NCBI GenBank assembly: GCA_022843325.1
Contig: JALHNV010000003.1
Span: forward strand, 1-64,000
Direction: 5' to 3'
From: Pseudolabrys sp.
GTDB lineage: Bacteria > Pseudomonadota > Alphaproteobacteria > Rhizobiales > Xanthobacteraceae
DNA length: 64,000 bases
Position numbers and translations under genes: made by a program. Within the stretch, counting starts at the first letter, position 1, and each line of letters starts with the position of its first letter. Shown piece by piece: positions 51,557 through 61,390 of this stretch. The notes under the pieces are model-generated. The model was not told the DNA's origin and made no database searches. It was given only the letters and a program-made list of their open reading frames with translations.

Positions 51557-52462
51557 ATGATCGGCGTCAAACAAATCGGCTGCGCGACGTTCGAGACGCC
51601 GGATCTTGAACGCGCCATCGCCTATTACACAAAGTATCTCGGCCTCACCGAGGTGCAGCGCGACGGCAAAACCGTGTTCCTGGCCTGCCCGTCCGACTTC
51701 CATTCCGTCATCCTGAAGCAGGGTCCGGTGGCGGATGTGACGACGCTGACGCTGCAACTGGCGCCGGACGCCGATCTCGACGCCTTCGCGGCGCAGACCT
51801 CGGCCAAAGGCGTGAAAGTGCGCCGCCGCTCGGACGCGGCGCCGGACACGCCGGTCACCCTGACGGTGGCCGACCCGTCCGGGCTCGATGTCGATCTCAT
51901 CGCCACCCGTGTCCCGACCGAGAAGCGGCCGGACAATCACGGCGTGATGCCGCGCAAGCTCGGCCACACCGCGTTCTTCACGCCGGACATCCAGGCGACG
52001 GTGAAGTTCTATTCGGACGTTCTCGGTTTCCGCGTCTCCGACTGGATCGGCGATTTCTTCGTGTTCATGCGCTGCAATCCCGATCATCACACCGTGAACT
52101 TCCTGACCGGCCCGAAGCGCGGACTGCACCACATTGCGTTCGAGCTCAACGACTGGAACCACGTGAAAGAGGCATGCGATCTGCTGCCGCATCACGATCT
52201 CGATCTGATCTGGGGACCGGGTCGCCATGGCCCCGGGCACAACATCTACACCTATCACTTCAATCCGGATGGCTTCACCATCGAGATGTTCACCGAGCTC
52301 GACACCATGAGCAGCGAAGAGAACGGCTATTTCGATCCGCGGCCATGGCACAACGACCGGCCGCAGCGGCCGAAGGTCTGGGACCCGGCGACGATCCGGA
52401 CCCGCAATTTCTGGGGCCTGTCCAAGCCCGACCAGCCGAAAGACGTCGGCAAGTACAAGTAG
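51557..52462 (+). CDS. VOC family extradiol-type dioxygenase (catechol 2,3-dioxygenase-like)
   Basis: 301 residues with two vicinal-oxygen-chelate modules: ATFETPDLERAIAYYTKYLG and HTAFFTPDIQATVKFYSDVLG. The likely Fe(II) ligands are His137 (LGHTAFF), His192 (LHHIAFE) and Glu243 (GFTIEMFTE), the 2-His-1-carboxylate set of type I extradiol dioxygenases. It probably cleaves a catechol-like ring, with the adjacent hydrolase acting on the product. The C-terminal tail (KVWDPATIRTRNFWGLSKPD) is unusually conserved-looking but unassigned. Start at 51557, 25 bases after the hydrolase stop. Confidence 0.88.
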   Translation: MIGVKQIGCATFETPDLERAIAYYTKYLGLTEVQRDGKTVFLACPSDFHSVILKQGPVADVTTLTLQLAPDADLDAFAAQTSAKGVKVRRRSDAAPDTPVTLTVADPSGLDVDLIATRVPTEKRPDNHGVMPRKLGHTAFFTPDIQATVKFYSDVLGFRVSDWIGDFFVFMRCNPDHHTVNFLTGPKRGLHHIAFELNDWNHVKEACDLLPHHDLDLIWGPGRHGPGHNIYTYHFNPDGFTIEMFTELDTMSSEENGYFDPRPWHNDRPQRPKVWDPATIRTRNFWGLSKPDQPKDVGKYK

Positions 52463-52480
52463 CCCGTGATTAAAAGGAAA

Positions 52481-52516
52481 ACGGCGGCCGTCCCGATCAG
52501 GACGGCCGCCGTTCTT
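52481..52516. terminator. Bidirectional intrinsic terminator
   Basis: Perfect 13-bp stem ACGGCGGCCGTCC (52481-52493) / GGACGGCCGCCGT (52500-52512) with the loop CGATCA. It is followed by TTCTT on the plus strand and, read on the minus strand, by TTTCCTTTTAAT. It separates the convergent dioxygenase and Bug-type binding-protein genes and probably ends both transcripts. Confidence 0.85.
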
Positions 52517-52535
52517 GCAACTGCTGCGGCCGAAA

Positions 52536-53528
52536 TTACTGCTTCGGATAGCCCAGCGTCTTCAGGAGCACGGCCTTGTCGGCGATGTCCTTCTTCAGGC
52601 GCGCGGCAAAGGCGTCGGCGCCGAGGTAGAGCTGCGCGCCCAGCGCCGCGTTCTTGGCGGTGCTGAGATAGCCGGGCTGTTCGGCGGCGAACTTGCACGC
52701 CGTCTCGAGGCGCGCCTTGATATCGGCCGGCAGACCTTCCGGACCGTAGAGACCGCCGAAGCTGGTCGGCGCCACGTCGAAGCCCTGCTCCTTGACGGTC
52801 GGCACGTCGGGGATTGCCGGGTTACGGGCATCGGCGAAGATGGCGACGATGCGCACCGCGTCACGCGGCACCGAGCTTAGGGTCATCGGCGCGAAGTCGA
52901 TGACACCGCCCAGGATCGGCGCCGGCACTTCGGCATCGCCCTTGTACGGGATCACGTTGAACTCCGCTTTGGCAACACTGGCGAGTTCGATCATCGCCAG
53001 ATGCGGGATCGAGCCGGTGCCGGCGTGGCCGTAGCTGAGCTTGCCCGGATTCTCCTTGGCAGCCTTGACGATATCGCCGACCGTTTTGTACGGCGAGTCC
53101 GGCTTCACGATCAGCGCCATCTGCGTCTCGAAGGTCTGGCAGATCGGCACCAGCGATTCCGGCTTGTACCCGGCATTGGCCTGCACCACCGGCGCAACCG
53201 ACTGCACCAGCGCCGGCGCGAACAGCAGCGAATGGCCGTCGGGCTTGGCGCGGCTGACAGCCGCCGCACCGATCGCGCCACCGGCACCGAGCCGGTTCAC
53301 AACCACGACAGGCTGCTTCAGATCGGTCGACAGACCGACCGACAGCGCACGCGCCAGAATGTCCGGCGTGCCGCCGGGAGCAAACGTCACCGTGATCTCA
53401 ATCGGGCCGGTCGGAAAGTCGGCGGCAAAGGCTGGCGACAGGCAGGCCGCGGTCGCGATCGCCGCAGAGATCGCGATCAACCGCCCTGGCCGTTGGCCCG
53501 CGCTGGCGCGGCGGTGGATACTTTGCAT
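52536..53528 (-). CDS. Tripartite tricarboxylate transporter (TTT/Bug) substrate-binding protein
   Basis: 330 residues. Signal peptide 1-35 (RRASAGQRPGRLIAISAAIATAACLSPAFA overall; cleavage before ADFP). The mature part starts FPTGPIEITVTFAPGGTPDILAR, the Bug-family first strand and carboxylate-binding loop, and continues GAGGAIGAAAVSRAKPDGHSLLF and YGHAGTGSIPHLA. No TctA or TctB membrane genes lie nearby, which is common for orphan Bug proteins; they can use a distant transporter or act as sensors. A terminator follows its stop. Confidence 0.9.
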   Translation of the reverse strand: MQSIHRRASAGQRPGRLIAISAAIATAACLSPAFAADFPTGPIEITVTFAPGGTPDILARALSVGLSTDLKQPVVVVNRLGAGGAIGAAAVSRAKPDGHSLLFAPALVQSVAPVVQANAGYKPESLVPICQTFETQMALIVKPDSPYKTVGDIVKAAKENPGKLSYGHAGTGSIPHLAMIELASVAKAEFNVIPYKGDAEVPAPILGGVIDFAPMTLSSVPRDAVRIVAIFADARNPAIPDVPTVKEQGFDVAPTSFGGLYGPEGLPADIKARLETACKFAAEQPGYLSTAKNAALGAQLYLGADAFAARLKKDIADKAVLLKTLGYPKQ

Positions 53529-53709
53529 CAGAATAATTCCTCGCTTTTACGAACGGCGACACACGCCGCGTCAATGGAACTCGGATCGGAGCAAGATCGG
53601 TGCCAGCGGAGCCAGGCACCAAATCGTTGAATGCTTCATCATAGCATCAAAGGCTAACCGGCGCATGCCCGCAATGGAACCCCGAGGGAACTGGTAAAAC
53701 TCTGCAACC

Positions 53710-53736
53710 GCGACATAATTTACGCTTTTTTGTCGC
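53710..53736. promoter_or_regulatory. Inverted repeat in the gap upstream of tamA
   Basis: Perfect 6-bp arms GCGACA (53710-53715) and TGTCGC (53731-53736) flank 15 AT-rich bases ending in a T-run, in the 246-base divergent gap 53529-53774. It could be an operator or promoter element, or a weak hairpin. Another short repeat, ATGCT/AGCAT, is at 53631-53647. Confidence 0.3.
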
Positions 53737-53774
53737 AGCATAGTGTGGCCTTGTGGGCTGGTGGTTGCGTGTGA

Positions 53775-55772
53775 ATGCTGGGGTCTGGTTTGGCAGTTGC
53801 GGCGTGGCGGAGTATCGGGCGGTTGGCCGCAACATGTGCCGTGGGCGCCGTTCTGGCCTGCCCCGGCAACGCATCGGCGTTCGATTTTTTCGGCCTTTTC
53901 GGAGACGACAAACCGCCTGCGGTGTCGCCTCAGGCTTTGCCCTACCTTGTGACTATCGACGTTGCCGACAGTCCGTCGGGCTTGAAGGACGCGCTGGAGC
54001 AAGCCTCCGTGCTGTATCGCACACGGCAGGAGCCGCCGGTTGACGGCGAGGCGCTGGTGCGGCGTGCGGAAGCCGACCTCGCACCGCTGATCGATGCGTT
54101 GTGGGGCGCTGGCTACTACAACGGGACCGTTGCCATCGAAGTGGCGGGAATGCCGATCGTCATCGGACAACGGCCGCCGCCTCGCATCGCCACCGCTGCC
54201 AACACATTCCGCAACCGCGAAGCCGTTCCGGTCCGAATCAAGGCGCAGCCGGGACCGCTGTTCAAGTTGCGGACGATCACCATCACCGATCCGCGCGGCG
54301 CCGCCTTCTCGGAAGACGCGCTACCGTCCCGAATCGTCAAACTGGACAGCGGCGATCCGGCCCGCGCCGCCGATATCCGCGCCGCGCAGACCGCACTGGT
54401 CGATCATTTCCGCGCGCAATCTTATCCGCTCGCCAAGGTCGCCAGTGTGAAGCCGACGGTTTATCACGCGCTTGAGGTCATGGATGTCGCCATTGCCGTC
54501 GATCCGGGCCCGCAGGCGCCGTTCGGGCACGTATCGGTGTCGGGTCAGTCCGCCGTCAATCCTGCCGTGGTGCGGTCGCATATCTACATCGAGCCCGGCG
54601 ATCCCTACTCGCCGGAAGCCATCGCGCGGTCGCGCAAATCGGTTCTCACGCTTCCCGCCATCAGTTCGATTCGTATCCGCGAAGCGGAGCGCCTGGATGC
54701 GCAAGGGCAACTGCCGATCACGGCGGAGGTGACCGACCGCAAGCCGAATGTGATCGGCTTCTCTGCGCGCTATTCGACGCTCGACGGGCCGGCGCTGCGC
54801 GGCTACTGGCAGAACCGAAATCTGTGGGGCGGCGCGGAAAGCCTGCGGCTCGAAGGCGACATCTTCGTGCCGCCGCGCATCAACAGCTCTGCCATCGACA
54901 GCCTGAAGAATTTCGAGATTGACGACCTCGGCGGCCGGTTCAGGGCCGCCTTTGTGAAGCCGGCGTTGGGCGGCTCGCGCAAGGACCTGCTGCTCGACGG
55001 CATGGTCGAGAAGGACCGCACCGGCGGCGACCGTTATGGCGGCTACACCAGCGAGCGCGCGCTGGTCAGCGCCGCGATCCGGCATCGCTTCGGCGACGCG
55101 TTCTCGGCCCAGATCGGCGTCGCAGGCGAAATCGGCGAGACCACCGACTCGCTCGGCGTCGTCGATTACCGCTTGTTCGGCGTGCCCGCGTCCGTCACCT
55201 ATGATTCCACCGACCGGCCGCTCGACCCGACCAAAGGCATCCGCGCCACCGCCATGGTGGCTGCCTATCCGACGCTTCTTGGCTCGTCCGTCGATATCTT
55301 CGAGAGCAAGGCGCAGGCCTCGACTTATTTCGCCTTCGACGACGACGCCCGCTTCGTGCTCGCGGGCCGCATCGCAGCCGGCGCGGTGACCGGCGCCACC
55401 CTGGCCGAGATTCCTTCCAGTCACCGTTTCTATGCCGGCGGCGGCGGCTCGGTGCGCGGCTATCGTTACCGCAGCCTCAGCCCGCTCGGGCCCACCGGCG
55501 AGGTCATCGGCGGTCGCAGCCTGGTCGAAGCGTCGGTGGAGGCCCGGGTCAAGGTCACCGACACCATCGGGCTGGTACCCTTCTTCGACATGGGCGGCGC
55601 CTTCGCATCGAGCTATCCGGACTTCAAGGAACAATTGCGCTACGCCGCCGGTCTCGGGCTTCGCTACTACACCGCCGTCGGGCCGATCCGGCTCGATGTC
55701 GCCGTGCCGCTCAATCCGCGCGACGGCGACAGCCAATGGGCTCTCTATATCGGCATCGGGCAGGCATTCTGA
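53775..55772 (+). CDS. tamA: Autotransporter assembly factor TamA (BamA/TamA outer-membrane family)
   Basis: 665 residues. Signal peptide 1-35 ending NASA before FDFFG. POTRA domains occupy roughly 45-330 (PYLVTIDVADSPSGLKDALE; GPLFKLRTITITDPRG; PFGHVSVSGQSAVNPAVVR). The C-terminal beta-barrel includes FYAGGGGSVRGYRYRSLSP, the VRGY loop motif that occludes the barrel, and the final strand ends QWALYIGIGQAF with a terminal Phe, typical for outer-membrane insertion. With TamB it forms an envelope-spanning complex for outer-membrane protein insertion and lipid homeostasis. A stop codon sits directly before the ATG, so no longer N-terminus is possible. Confidence 0.93.
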   Translation: MLGSGLAVAAWRSIGRLAATCAVGAVLACPGNASAFDFFGLFGDDKPPAVSPQALPYLVTIDVADSPSGLKDALEQASVLYRTRQEPPVDGEALVRRAEADLAPLIDALWGAGYYNGTVAIEVAGMPIVIGQRPPPRIATAANTFRNREAVPVRIKAQPGPLFKLRTITITDPRGAAFSEDALPSRIVKLDSGDPARAADIRAAQTALVDHFRAQSYPLAKVASVKPTVYHALEVMDVAIAVDPGPQAPFGHVSVSGQSAVNPAVVRSHIYIEPGDPYSPEAIARSRKSVLTLPAISSIRIREAERLDAQGQLPITAEVTDRKPNVIGFSARYSTLDGPALRGYWQNRNLWGGAESLRLEGDIFVPPRINSSAIDSLKNFEIDDLGGRFRAAFVKPALGGSRKDLLLDGMVEKDRTGGDRYGGYTSERALVSAAIRHRFGDAFSAQIGVAGEIGETTDSLGVVDYRLFGVPASVTYDSTDRPLDPTKGIRATAMVAAYPTLLGSSVDIFESKAQASTYFAFDDDARFVLAGRIAAGAVTGATLAEIPSSHRFYAGGGGSVRGYRYRSLSPLGPTGEVIGGRSLVEASVEARVKVTDTIGLVPFFDMGGAFASSYPDFKEQLRYAAGLGLRYYTAVGPIRLDVAVPLNPRDGDSQWALYIGIGQAF

Positions 55773-55773
55773 C

Positions 55774-58700
55774 ATGCAGGCATTGAACCGCAGAACCGGC
55801 ATCGGGCTTGTGGCGATACTTGCCGCCGGCCTGGCGCTGGTGCTCGCGTCGACGATGACCAGCCGCAGCGCCGAGGAAGACAGGGGGATCGTCTCGAATT
55901 TCCTGTCGCGCATGCTGACCACGCCGACGGCGCGCGTCTCCATCGGATCGGTGCAAGGCGCCCTGCTCTCCGACTCGACCATCAACGACATCACTATCTC
56001 GGACCGCGACGGCGTCTGGCTGCAGATTGACCGGGTGCGTTTCAACTGGCGGCGCACCGCCCTGCTGCTGCGGCGGCTGGAAATCGACACGCTGCAGATC
56101 GGTACCATCAACGTGCTGCGCCGGCCGCTGCCGACCGAACAGTCGGCGCCGGTGTCGGACGAGCCGCTGCTGCCGGAGCTGCCCCTCAAGCTCATCGTCA
56201 AGGAGTTCAGCCTCGGTCAGCTGGTGCTGGGCGAAACGGTCATCGGCACGCCGGCGCGGCTGTCGGCCACCGGCAATGCCACGCTGGGCAATCCGGCCGA
56301 AGGGCTCAACCTGCGCTTCGATGCGCGCCGCCTCGATGCCGCCGGATCGCTGATGGCCCGCCTCGACCTGGTGCCGCAGACCCAGCGTCTCGATCTGCAA
56401 CTCGGCGTCGACGAGCCGGCCAACGGCGTCGCCGCGCATGCCCTCAACATTCCGGGCCTGCCGCCGGTCAAGCTTGACCTCAACGGCACCGGCACGCTGG
56501 ACGCCTTCGACGCCCGCCTGACCTTCGACGCCGGCCCCAGCATCGGCGCCAACGGCGCGGCACAATTGCGCCGCGAGAACAGCAATCGCCGCCTCAACCT
56601 CAACATGGCGGCGCGCATCGAAGGCCTGCTGCCGACGCTGGCGGCGCCGGTTTTCGCCGGCACGACGCAGCTCAACAGCGACATCACGTTTGCCGACAGC
56701 GGCGCCATTACCATCGCGCCGCTGTCGGTGGTGTCGCAGACCGCGCGCCTCGATATCAACGGCAGCCTGTCGGCCGAACAGGTTGCCGACCTGAAAATCA
56801 CCGCTCGCTCGGTGCCCAATGCCGGCGACAAGACCGCGGCGGCCGATACCGAAATCCGCAGCCTGGTGTTCGACGCCGCGGTCGCCGGCCCGATCATGGG
56901 CCCGCGCATTGACGCGACCCTGGACGCGCAGGACATCGTCACGCCGCAGGGTCGAGCGACGCGCGTCTCCGGCAAACTCAGCGTCACGCCGAGCGGCGAC
57001 GTGCTCGAGAAAACAACTTCGATCCCGTTCAGCGCCAACCTGCAGGCCACCGGCCTTGCCGCCAGCGATCCGGCGCTGGCGCGCGCGCTCGGCAGTTCGG
57101 TGACGCTGACCGTCGCCGGCAGCGCCGTCGATGGCGTCGCCGATCTGAAGACCGCCCGGCTGCAAACGCCGACCTCGGATCTGCGCTTTACCGGCCGCAT
57201 CGGCGGCACCTTGGTGCAGGGTAGACTGGCGGCGGATGTGCCCGATCTGTCGCGCTTCGGTGGGCTGGCGGGGCTGCAGCTCAGTGGTGCGCTTGGCGTT
57301 ACCGCCGACCTCACCGGTGTGCCGGACAAGGGCCAGATCGACGCCGCAGTCACCGGACAGGCGACGCGGTTTGCCACCGGCATCGGCCAGGTCGATGGAC
57401 TCGTTGGCGGCCGTCTCACACTGAACGGCAGGGTTAGCGCGCTGCCGGATGGCGGTTTCGGATTTGGCGATCTGCGGTTGAATGGCGCCCATGCGACAGC
57501 CCGCATCGACGGCGCGGCTACGCCACAGCAGGCCAATATCGACGCCCGCGTCACGATTCCCGATCTCAGACGCGCCGACGACCGCTTGTCGGGTCGCGCG
57601 GAACTGATGTCGCGCCTGACCGGTACCGTGGAGCGCCCGGACGCCACCGCGACCCTGACGGTCACGGACGCCCGCGCCTTGGGCCGGCCGGTACCGAAGC
57701 TGGTGCTTGGGGCGACGGCCACCGATATCCTCGGCCTGATCGACGCCCGCCTGACGCTGAACGGCACGATCGACGGCAAGCCGGCGCAAGGCGGATTGCG
57801 CGCCGCCAAGCAGTCGAGCGGCGCCTGGTTGCTGGAGAACATCGATCTGCGGGTCGGCTCGGTTACCGCGCAAGGCGGCGTGACGCTGACCGGCGATAAC
57901 CTCGCCGATGGCCGTATCACCATCAACGCCGGCAACCTCGACGACCTGTCGCCATTGGTGCTCACCAGGCTTTCCGGACGTCTGCAGGCCGACGCAACGC
58001 TGGCAGTGACCAACGGCGGCCAGAACGGATCGCTGACGGCTCAGGCGCAAAACGTGCGGGCCGGCGATTCATCCCTCGATCGTCTCGACGCCAAAATGAG
58101 CGTGACCGACCTGTACCGGCGGCCCGTCATCGACGGCACCGTCGAGATCGACCGCGCCCGCATTGCCGGCGAACAGATATCACAGGTCAGGCTGGTGGCG
58201 CGCGGCGCCGCCGGCGCCAGCGACATCACCCTCACCGCCCAGGCCCGCGGCTTTGCGCTGGACGCGCGCGGCCGTCTGGTGGCGGCCGACGACATCCGGC
58301 TGGAGCTGGCGACACTGAGCGCACAGCGCGACAAGCGCCGCATCGCGCTGACCCAGCCCGCGACGCTGACGCTGCGTGACGACGGTGTCGATGTCCGCAA
58401 CTTTACGCTGGCGCTCGATCGCGGCCGCCTCAGCGTCAACGGCCGCGCCGGGTCGACGTTCGACCTTTCGGTGACCGCGCAGTCGGTGCCGCTGTCGATC
58501 GCCGACGTGTTTGTGCCGAACTTCGGCCTGTCCGGCACGCTCGACGGCGAGGCCAAGATCGCGGGCACCGCGGAAGCGCCGACCGGCAACTGGCGTCTGC
58601 GGGTCGATAACCTTGTCGCGCCGCAGACCCGCGACGCCGGCCTGCCGCCGCTCGACATCAACGGCGCCGGCCGGCTGGCGGACGGGCGCTCCACCGTCGA

Positions 58701-60075
58701 TGCCACCATCGGCGCCGCCGGCGCGGGCAACATCCGTGTCACCGGGACGGTGCCGATCCAGGGCGACGGGCTCGACGTGCGCGCCCGCGGCCAGATCAAT
58801 CTCGGCGTCGCCAATCGCGGCCTGTCGGCCGCGGGCCGCAGCGTCGCCGGCCGCGCCGACATCGACGTGCGGGTACTGGGGAGCCTTACCACGCCGCGCG
58901 CCAGCGGTTCGGCGACCATCGCCGGTGGCAGCTACACCGATATCCTCGCCGGCCTGCGCTACACCGGCATCGCCGGGCGCATCACCGCGCAGGGCACCGA
59001 CATCCGGATCGAACGGCTGTCGGCGCAGACGCCAAACGGCGGCACCATCAACGCGCAAGGCAGCGTTGCCATCGATCCGCAGGCCGGCTTCCCCGGCAAT
59101 ATCCGGATCACCGGCCAGCGCGCCAAGATCGTCGAGAACGACATCTTCAGCGCGGTCGCCAATCTGTCGCTGTCGCTGTCGGGCCCGCTGGCCCGTGACC
59201 CGCGTATCACCGGCAAGATCGACATGGTGTCGGTCGACGTGACCGTGCCGGAAAACCTGCCGACCACGCTCAAACCGATCGAGGGCACACGGCACGTCTC
59301 CCCGCCGCCGGCGGCGCGCGCCCGGTTGGCAGCTCAGGCGCGGGCCCGCGCGGCGGCCGGCCGCGCCCCGCCGTTCAATGCCACGCTCGACCTGACCATC
59401 AGCGCGCCCAACCGCGTGTTCGTGCGCGGGCGCGGCATCGATGCCGAACTCGGCGGCGATCTGCAGTTGCGCGGCCGGCTATCCGACCTGCAAACCATCG
59501 GCGCCTTCGAACTGCGCCGCGGCCGGATCTCCATTGCCGGCACCAGCCTCGATTTCACGCGCGGCCGCATCGTCTTCACCGGCGACATGACGCCGGAGCT
59601 CGACTTCGTCGCCCAGACCCGCACCGCGGATGTCACCGCGATCATCACGGTCAGCGGCGCGGCCCGGGCGCCGGAGTTTGCCTTCAGCTCGGAGCCCGAC
59701 CTGCCGCAGGACGAGGTGCTGTCGCGCATCCTGTTCTCCAAGGCGAGCGGCGGCCTCTCCGCGATCCAGGCGCTGCAACTGGCGCAGGTGGCCGCGCAGT
59801 TCTCCGGCGGCGGTGGCCCGGACGTGTTCGAGCGCGTGCGCCGGTCGCTCGGCGTCGACAGCCTCGATGTATCGGTCGGCGCCAGCGGCAACCCGACCGT
59901 CGGCGTGCGGCGCGCCATCAACCGCCGCCTCAGCATCGGCGTGAAGTCAGGCGCCGAGGCCTCCGACAGCGGCGTGTCCGTCGACGTCGACGTGACCCGC
60001 AATATCCGCCTCAAGGGCGAGGCCAATGCCGATGGCGGCACCGCCGTCGGTGTCGGCGTCGAGTGGGAATACTGA
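55774..60075 (+). CDS. tamB: Translocation and assembly module protein TamB (AsmA/YhdP-like bridge protein, DUF490)
   Basis: 1433 residues. A single N-terminal anchor (GIGLVAILAAGLALVLAST, about 9-27) holds it in the inner membrane. The rest is repetitive beta-strand sequence that would form a long hydrophobic groove across the periplasm, now linked to phospholipid transport. The DUF490 domain fills the C-terminus (GRISIAGTSLDFTRGRIVF, PEFAFSSEPDLPQDEVLSRI) and the protein ends VGVGVEWEY. The ATG at 55774 is one base after the tamA stop, so the pair is co-translated. Length fits the family. Confidence 0.94.
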   Translation: MQALNRRTGIGLVAILAAGLALVLASTMTSRSAEEDRGIVSNFLSRMLTTPTARVSIGSVQGALLSDSTINDITISDRDGVWLQIDRVRFNWRRTALLLRRLEIDTLQIGTINVLRRPLPTEQSAPVSDEPLLPELPLKLIVKEFSLGQLVLGETVIGTPARLSATGNATLGNPAEGLNLRFDARRLDAAGSLMARLDLVPQTQRLDLQLGVDEPANGVAAHALNIPGLPPVKLDLNGTGTLDAFDARLTFDAGPSIGANGAAQLRRENSNRRLNLNMAARIEGLLPTLAAPVFAGTTQLNSDITFADSGAITIAPLSVVSQTARLDINGSLSAEQVADLKITARSVPNAGDKTAAADTEIRSLVFDAAVAGPIMGPRIDATLDAQDIVTPQGRATRVSGKLSVTPSGDVLEKTTSIPFSANLQATGLAASDPALARALGSSVTLTVAGSAVDGVADLKTARLQTPTSDLRFTGRIGGTLVQGRLAADVPDLSRFGGLAGLQLSGALGVTADLTGVPDKGQIDAAVTGQATRFATGIGQVDGLVGGRLTLNGRVSALPDGGFGFGDLRLNGAHATARIDGAATPQQANIDARVTIPDLRRADDRLSGRAELMSRLTGTVERPDATATLTVTDARALGRPVPKLVLGATATDILGLIDARLTLNGTIDGKPAQGGLRAAKQSSGAWLLENIDLRVGSVTAQGGVTLTGDNLADGRITINAGNLDDLSPLVLTRLSGRLQADATLAVTNGGQNGSLTAQAQNVRAGDSSLDRLDAKMSVTDLYRRPVIDGTVEIDRARIAGEQISQVRLVARGAAGASDITLTAQARGFALDARGRLVAADDIRLELATLSAQRDKRRIALTQPATLTLRDDGVDVRNFTLALDRGRLSVNGRAGSTFDLSVTAQSVPLSIADVFVPNFGLSGTLDGEAKIAGTAEAPTGNWRLRVDNLVAPQTRDAGLPPLDINGAGRLADGRSTVDATIGAAGAGNIRVTGTVPIQGDGLDVRARGQINLGVANRGLSAAGRSVAGRADIDVRVLGSLTTPRASGSATIAGGSYTDILAGLRYTGIAGRITAQGTDIRIERLSAQTPNGGTINAQGSVAIDPQAGFPGNIRITGQRAKIVENDIFSAVANLSLSLSGPLARDPRITGKIDMVSVDVTVPENLPTTLKPIEGTRHVSPPPAARARLAAQARARAAAGRAPPFNATLDLTISAPNRVFVRGRGIDAELGGDLQLRGRLSDLQTIGAFELRRGRISIAGTSLDFTRGRIVFTGDMTPELDFVAQTRTADVTAIITVSGAARAPEFAFSSEPDLPQDEVLSRILFSKASGGLSAIQALQLAQVAAQFSGGGGPDVFERVRRSLGVDSLDVSVGASGNPTVGVRRAINRRLSIGVKSGAEASDSGVSVDVDVTRNIRLKGEANADGGTAVGVGVEWEY

Positions 60076-60109
60076 CGGCGCGCCCCGGTGCGACGTCCGC
60101 CCTCAAGCC

Positions 60110-61390
60110 TCAGCCCGGCCCCAGATGCCGGGGCAGAAACAGCACCAGTTCCGGAACGTAGGTAATAAGGAGCAGAACACCGATCGCGATGGCTATCAGC
60201 GGCAAGATGGCCTTGGAAACCGCCTCGATTGACACCCGCCCGATCGCGCAAACGACAAACAAGCAGAGGCCGACCGGCGGGGTCGCCATCCCGATTACCA
60301 AATTGACGCAGACGATGATGCCAAGGTGAACGGGATCGATGGCAAAGGTCTTGGCCAGCTCCAGCAAAATCGGCAACGTGATGATCATCGCCCCAATCGG
60401 CTCCAGGAAACATCCCAGCAGCAGCAGGACCAAGTTGACGATCATTAGAATGATCCAGCGCTGGTCCGTTATGCCGAGCATCGCCGTGACGATGCGCTCC
60501 GGGATGCGCTCGATGCCGAACACGAAGGAGACGATGCTGGCCATGGCGATGACCAGCATGATCCCGGCGGTCACGATGGCCGACGCGACAAGCGCTTCGT
60601 TCAGGGCACGAATCGACAGGCTGCGGTAATAGAAAGCGCTCACCAGGATCGCGTAAATGACCGCGACCACCGCCGCCTCGGTGGCGGTGACGATACCGAA
60701 GCGGATGCCGACGATGATGACGAGCGGCAGGCCAAGGATCGGCAAACCGTCGAGCAGCGCACGCCCGACAGCGCCTTTGGACGGCGCTTCGTCACGCGGC
60801 AGGTTATGGTGGCGGGCGAACCACGCCGAATGGGCGGCATATCCCGCCGCCATCAGCAAGCCCGGAATAATGCCCGCCATGAACAGCGCGCCGATCGATG
60901 TACCGCTGAGCGCACCGTACACCACCATGGCAATGCTGGGCGGGATGATCGGCGCCAGGGTCGACGCCGCGGCCACCAGGGCGCTGGCATAAGGCGCCGG
61001 GTATCCCTGCTTGCGCATGCCCGGGATCAGGATTGAACCCATGGCAGCCGCCTCGGCCGTTGCCGATCCGCTCAGGCCGGCGAAGAACACGCTCGAGACC
61101 ACGGTGACGGGCCCGAGCCCGCCGCGCGCGCTGCCGATCATGCTGCGCGCAATCTGGATGATGCGGCTGCTGATGCCGCCGACATTCATGATGTTGCCCG
61201 CCAGCACAAACAGCGGGACCGTCAACAGAATGAACTGGTCGACGCCGACGATGAGCCGTTGCGGGAAAGCCAGCAACAGGTCGGTCTGCCCCATGACGAG
61301 CAGGTACACGGCCGACGCCAGCCCCAGCACGAAGACGATTGGAACGCCGAGAACGAGGAAGACAAAGAATGCAACGATAAAGACTGTCAT
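60110..61390 (-). CDS. TRAP transporter large permease (DctM family)
   Basis: 426 residues with about 12 hydrophobic helices, the usual size of DctM. Family segments include VSSVFFAGLSGSATAEAAAMG, PPSIAMVVYGALSGTSIGALF and GMATPPVGLCLFVVCAIGRV. It is the ion-driven translocation subunit. Its ATG overlaps the small-permease stop by 4 bases. The last 34 bases before the tamB stop hold no gene. Confidence 0.94.
   Translation of the reverse strand: MTVFIVAFFVFLVLGVPIVFVLGLASAVYLLVMGQTDLLLAFPQRLIVGVDQFILLTVPLFVLAGNIMNVGGISSRIIQIARSMIGSARGGLGPVTVVSSVFFAGLSGSATAEAAAMGSILIPGMRKQGYPAPYASALVAAASTLAPIIPPSIAMVVYGALSGTSIGALFMAGIIPGLLMAAGYAAHSAWFARHHNLPRDEAPSKGAVGRALLDGLPILGLPLVIIVGIRFGIVTATEAAVVAVIYAILVSAFYYRSLSIRALNEALVASAIVTAGIMLVIAMASIVSFVFGIERIPERIVTAMLGITDQRWIILMIVNLVLLLLGCFLEPIGAMIITLPILLELAKTFAIDPVHLGIIVCVNLVIGMATPPVGLCLFVVCAIGRVSIEAVSKAILPLIAIAIGVLLLITYVPELVLFLPRHLGPG

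Noticed and set aside
55711-58050. Long open frame on the minus strand opposite tamB
   Set aside because: Same reason: a shadow of tamB with low-complexity, Arg/Gln-rich translation and no recognisable domain.
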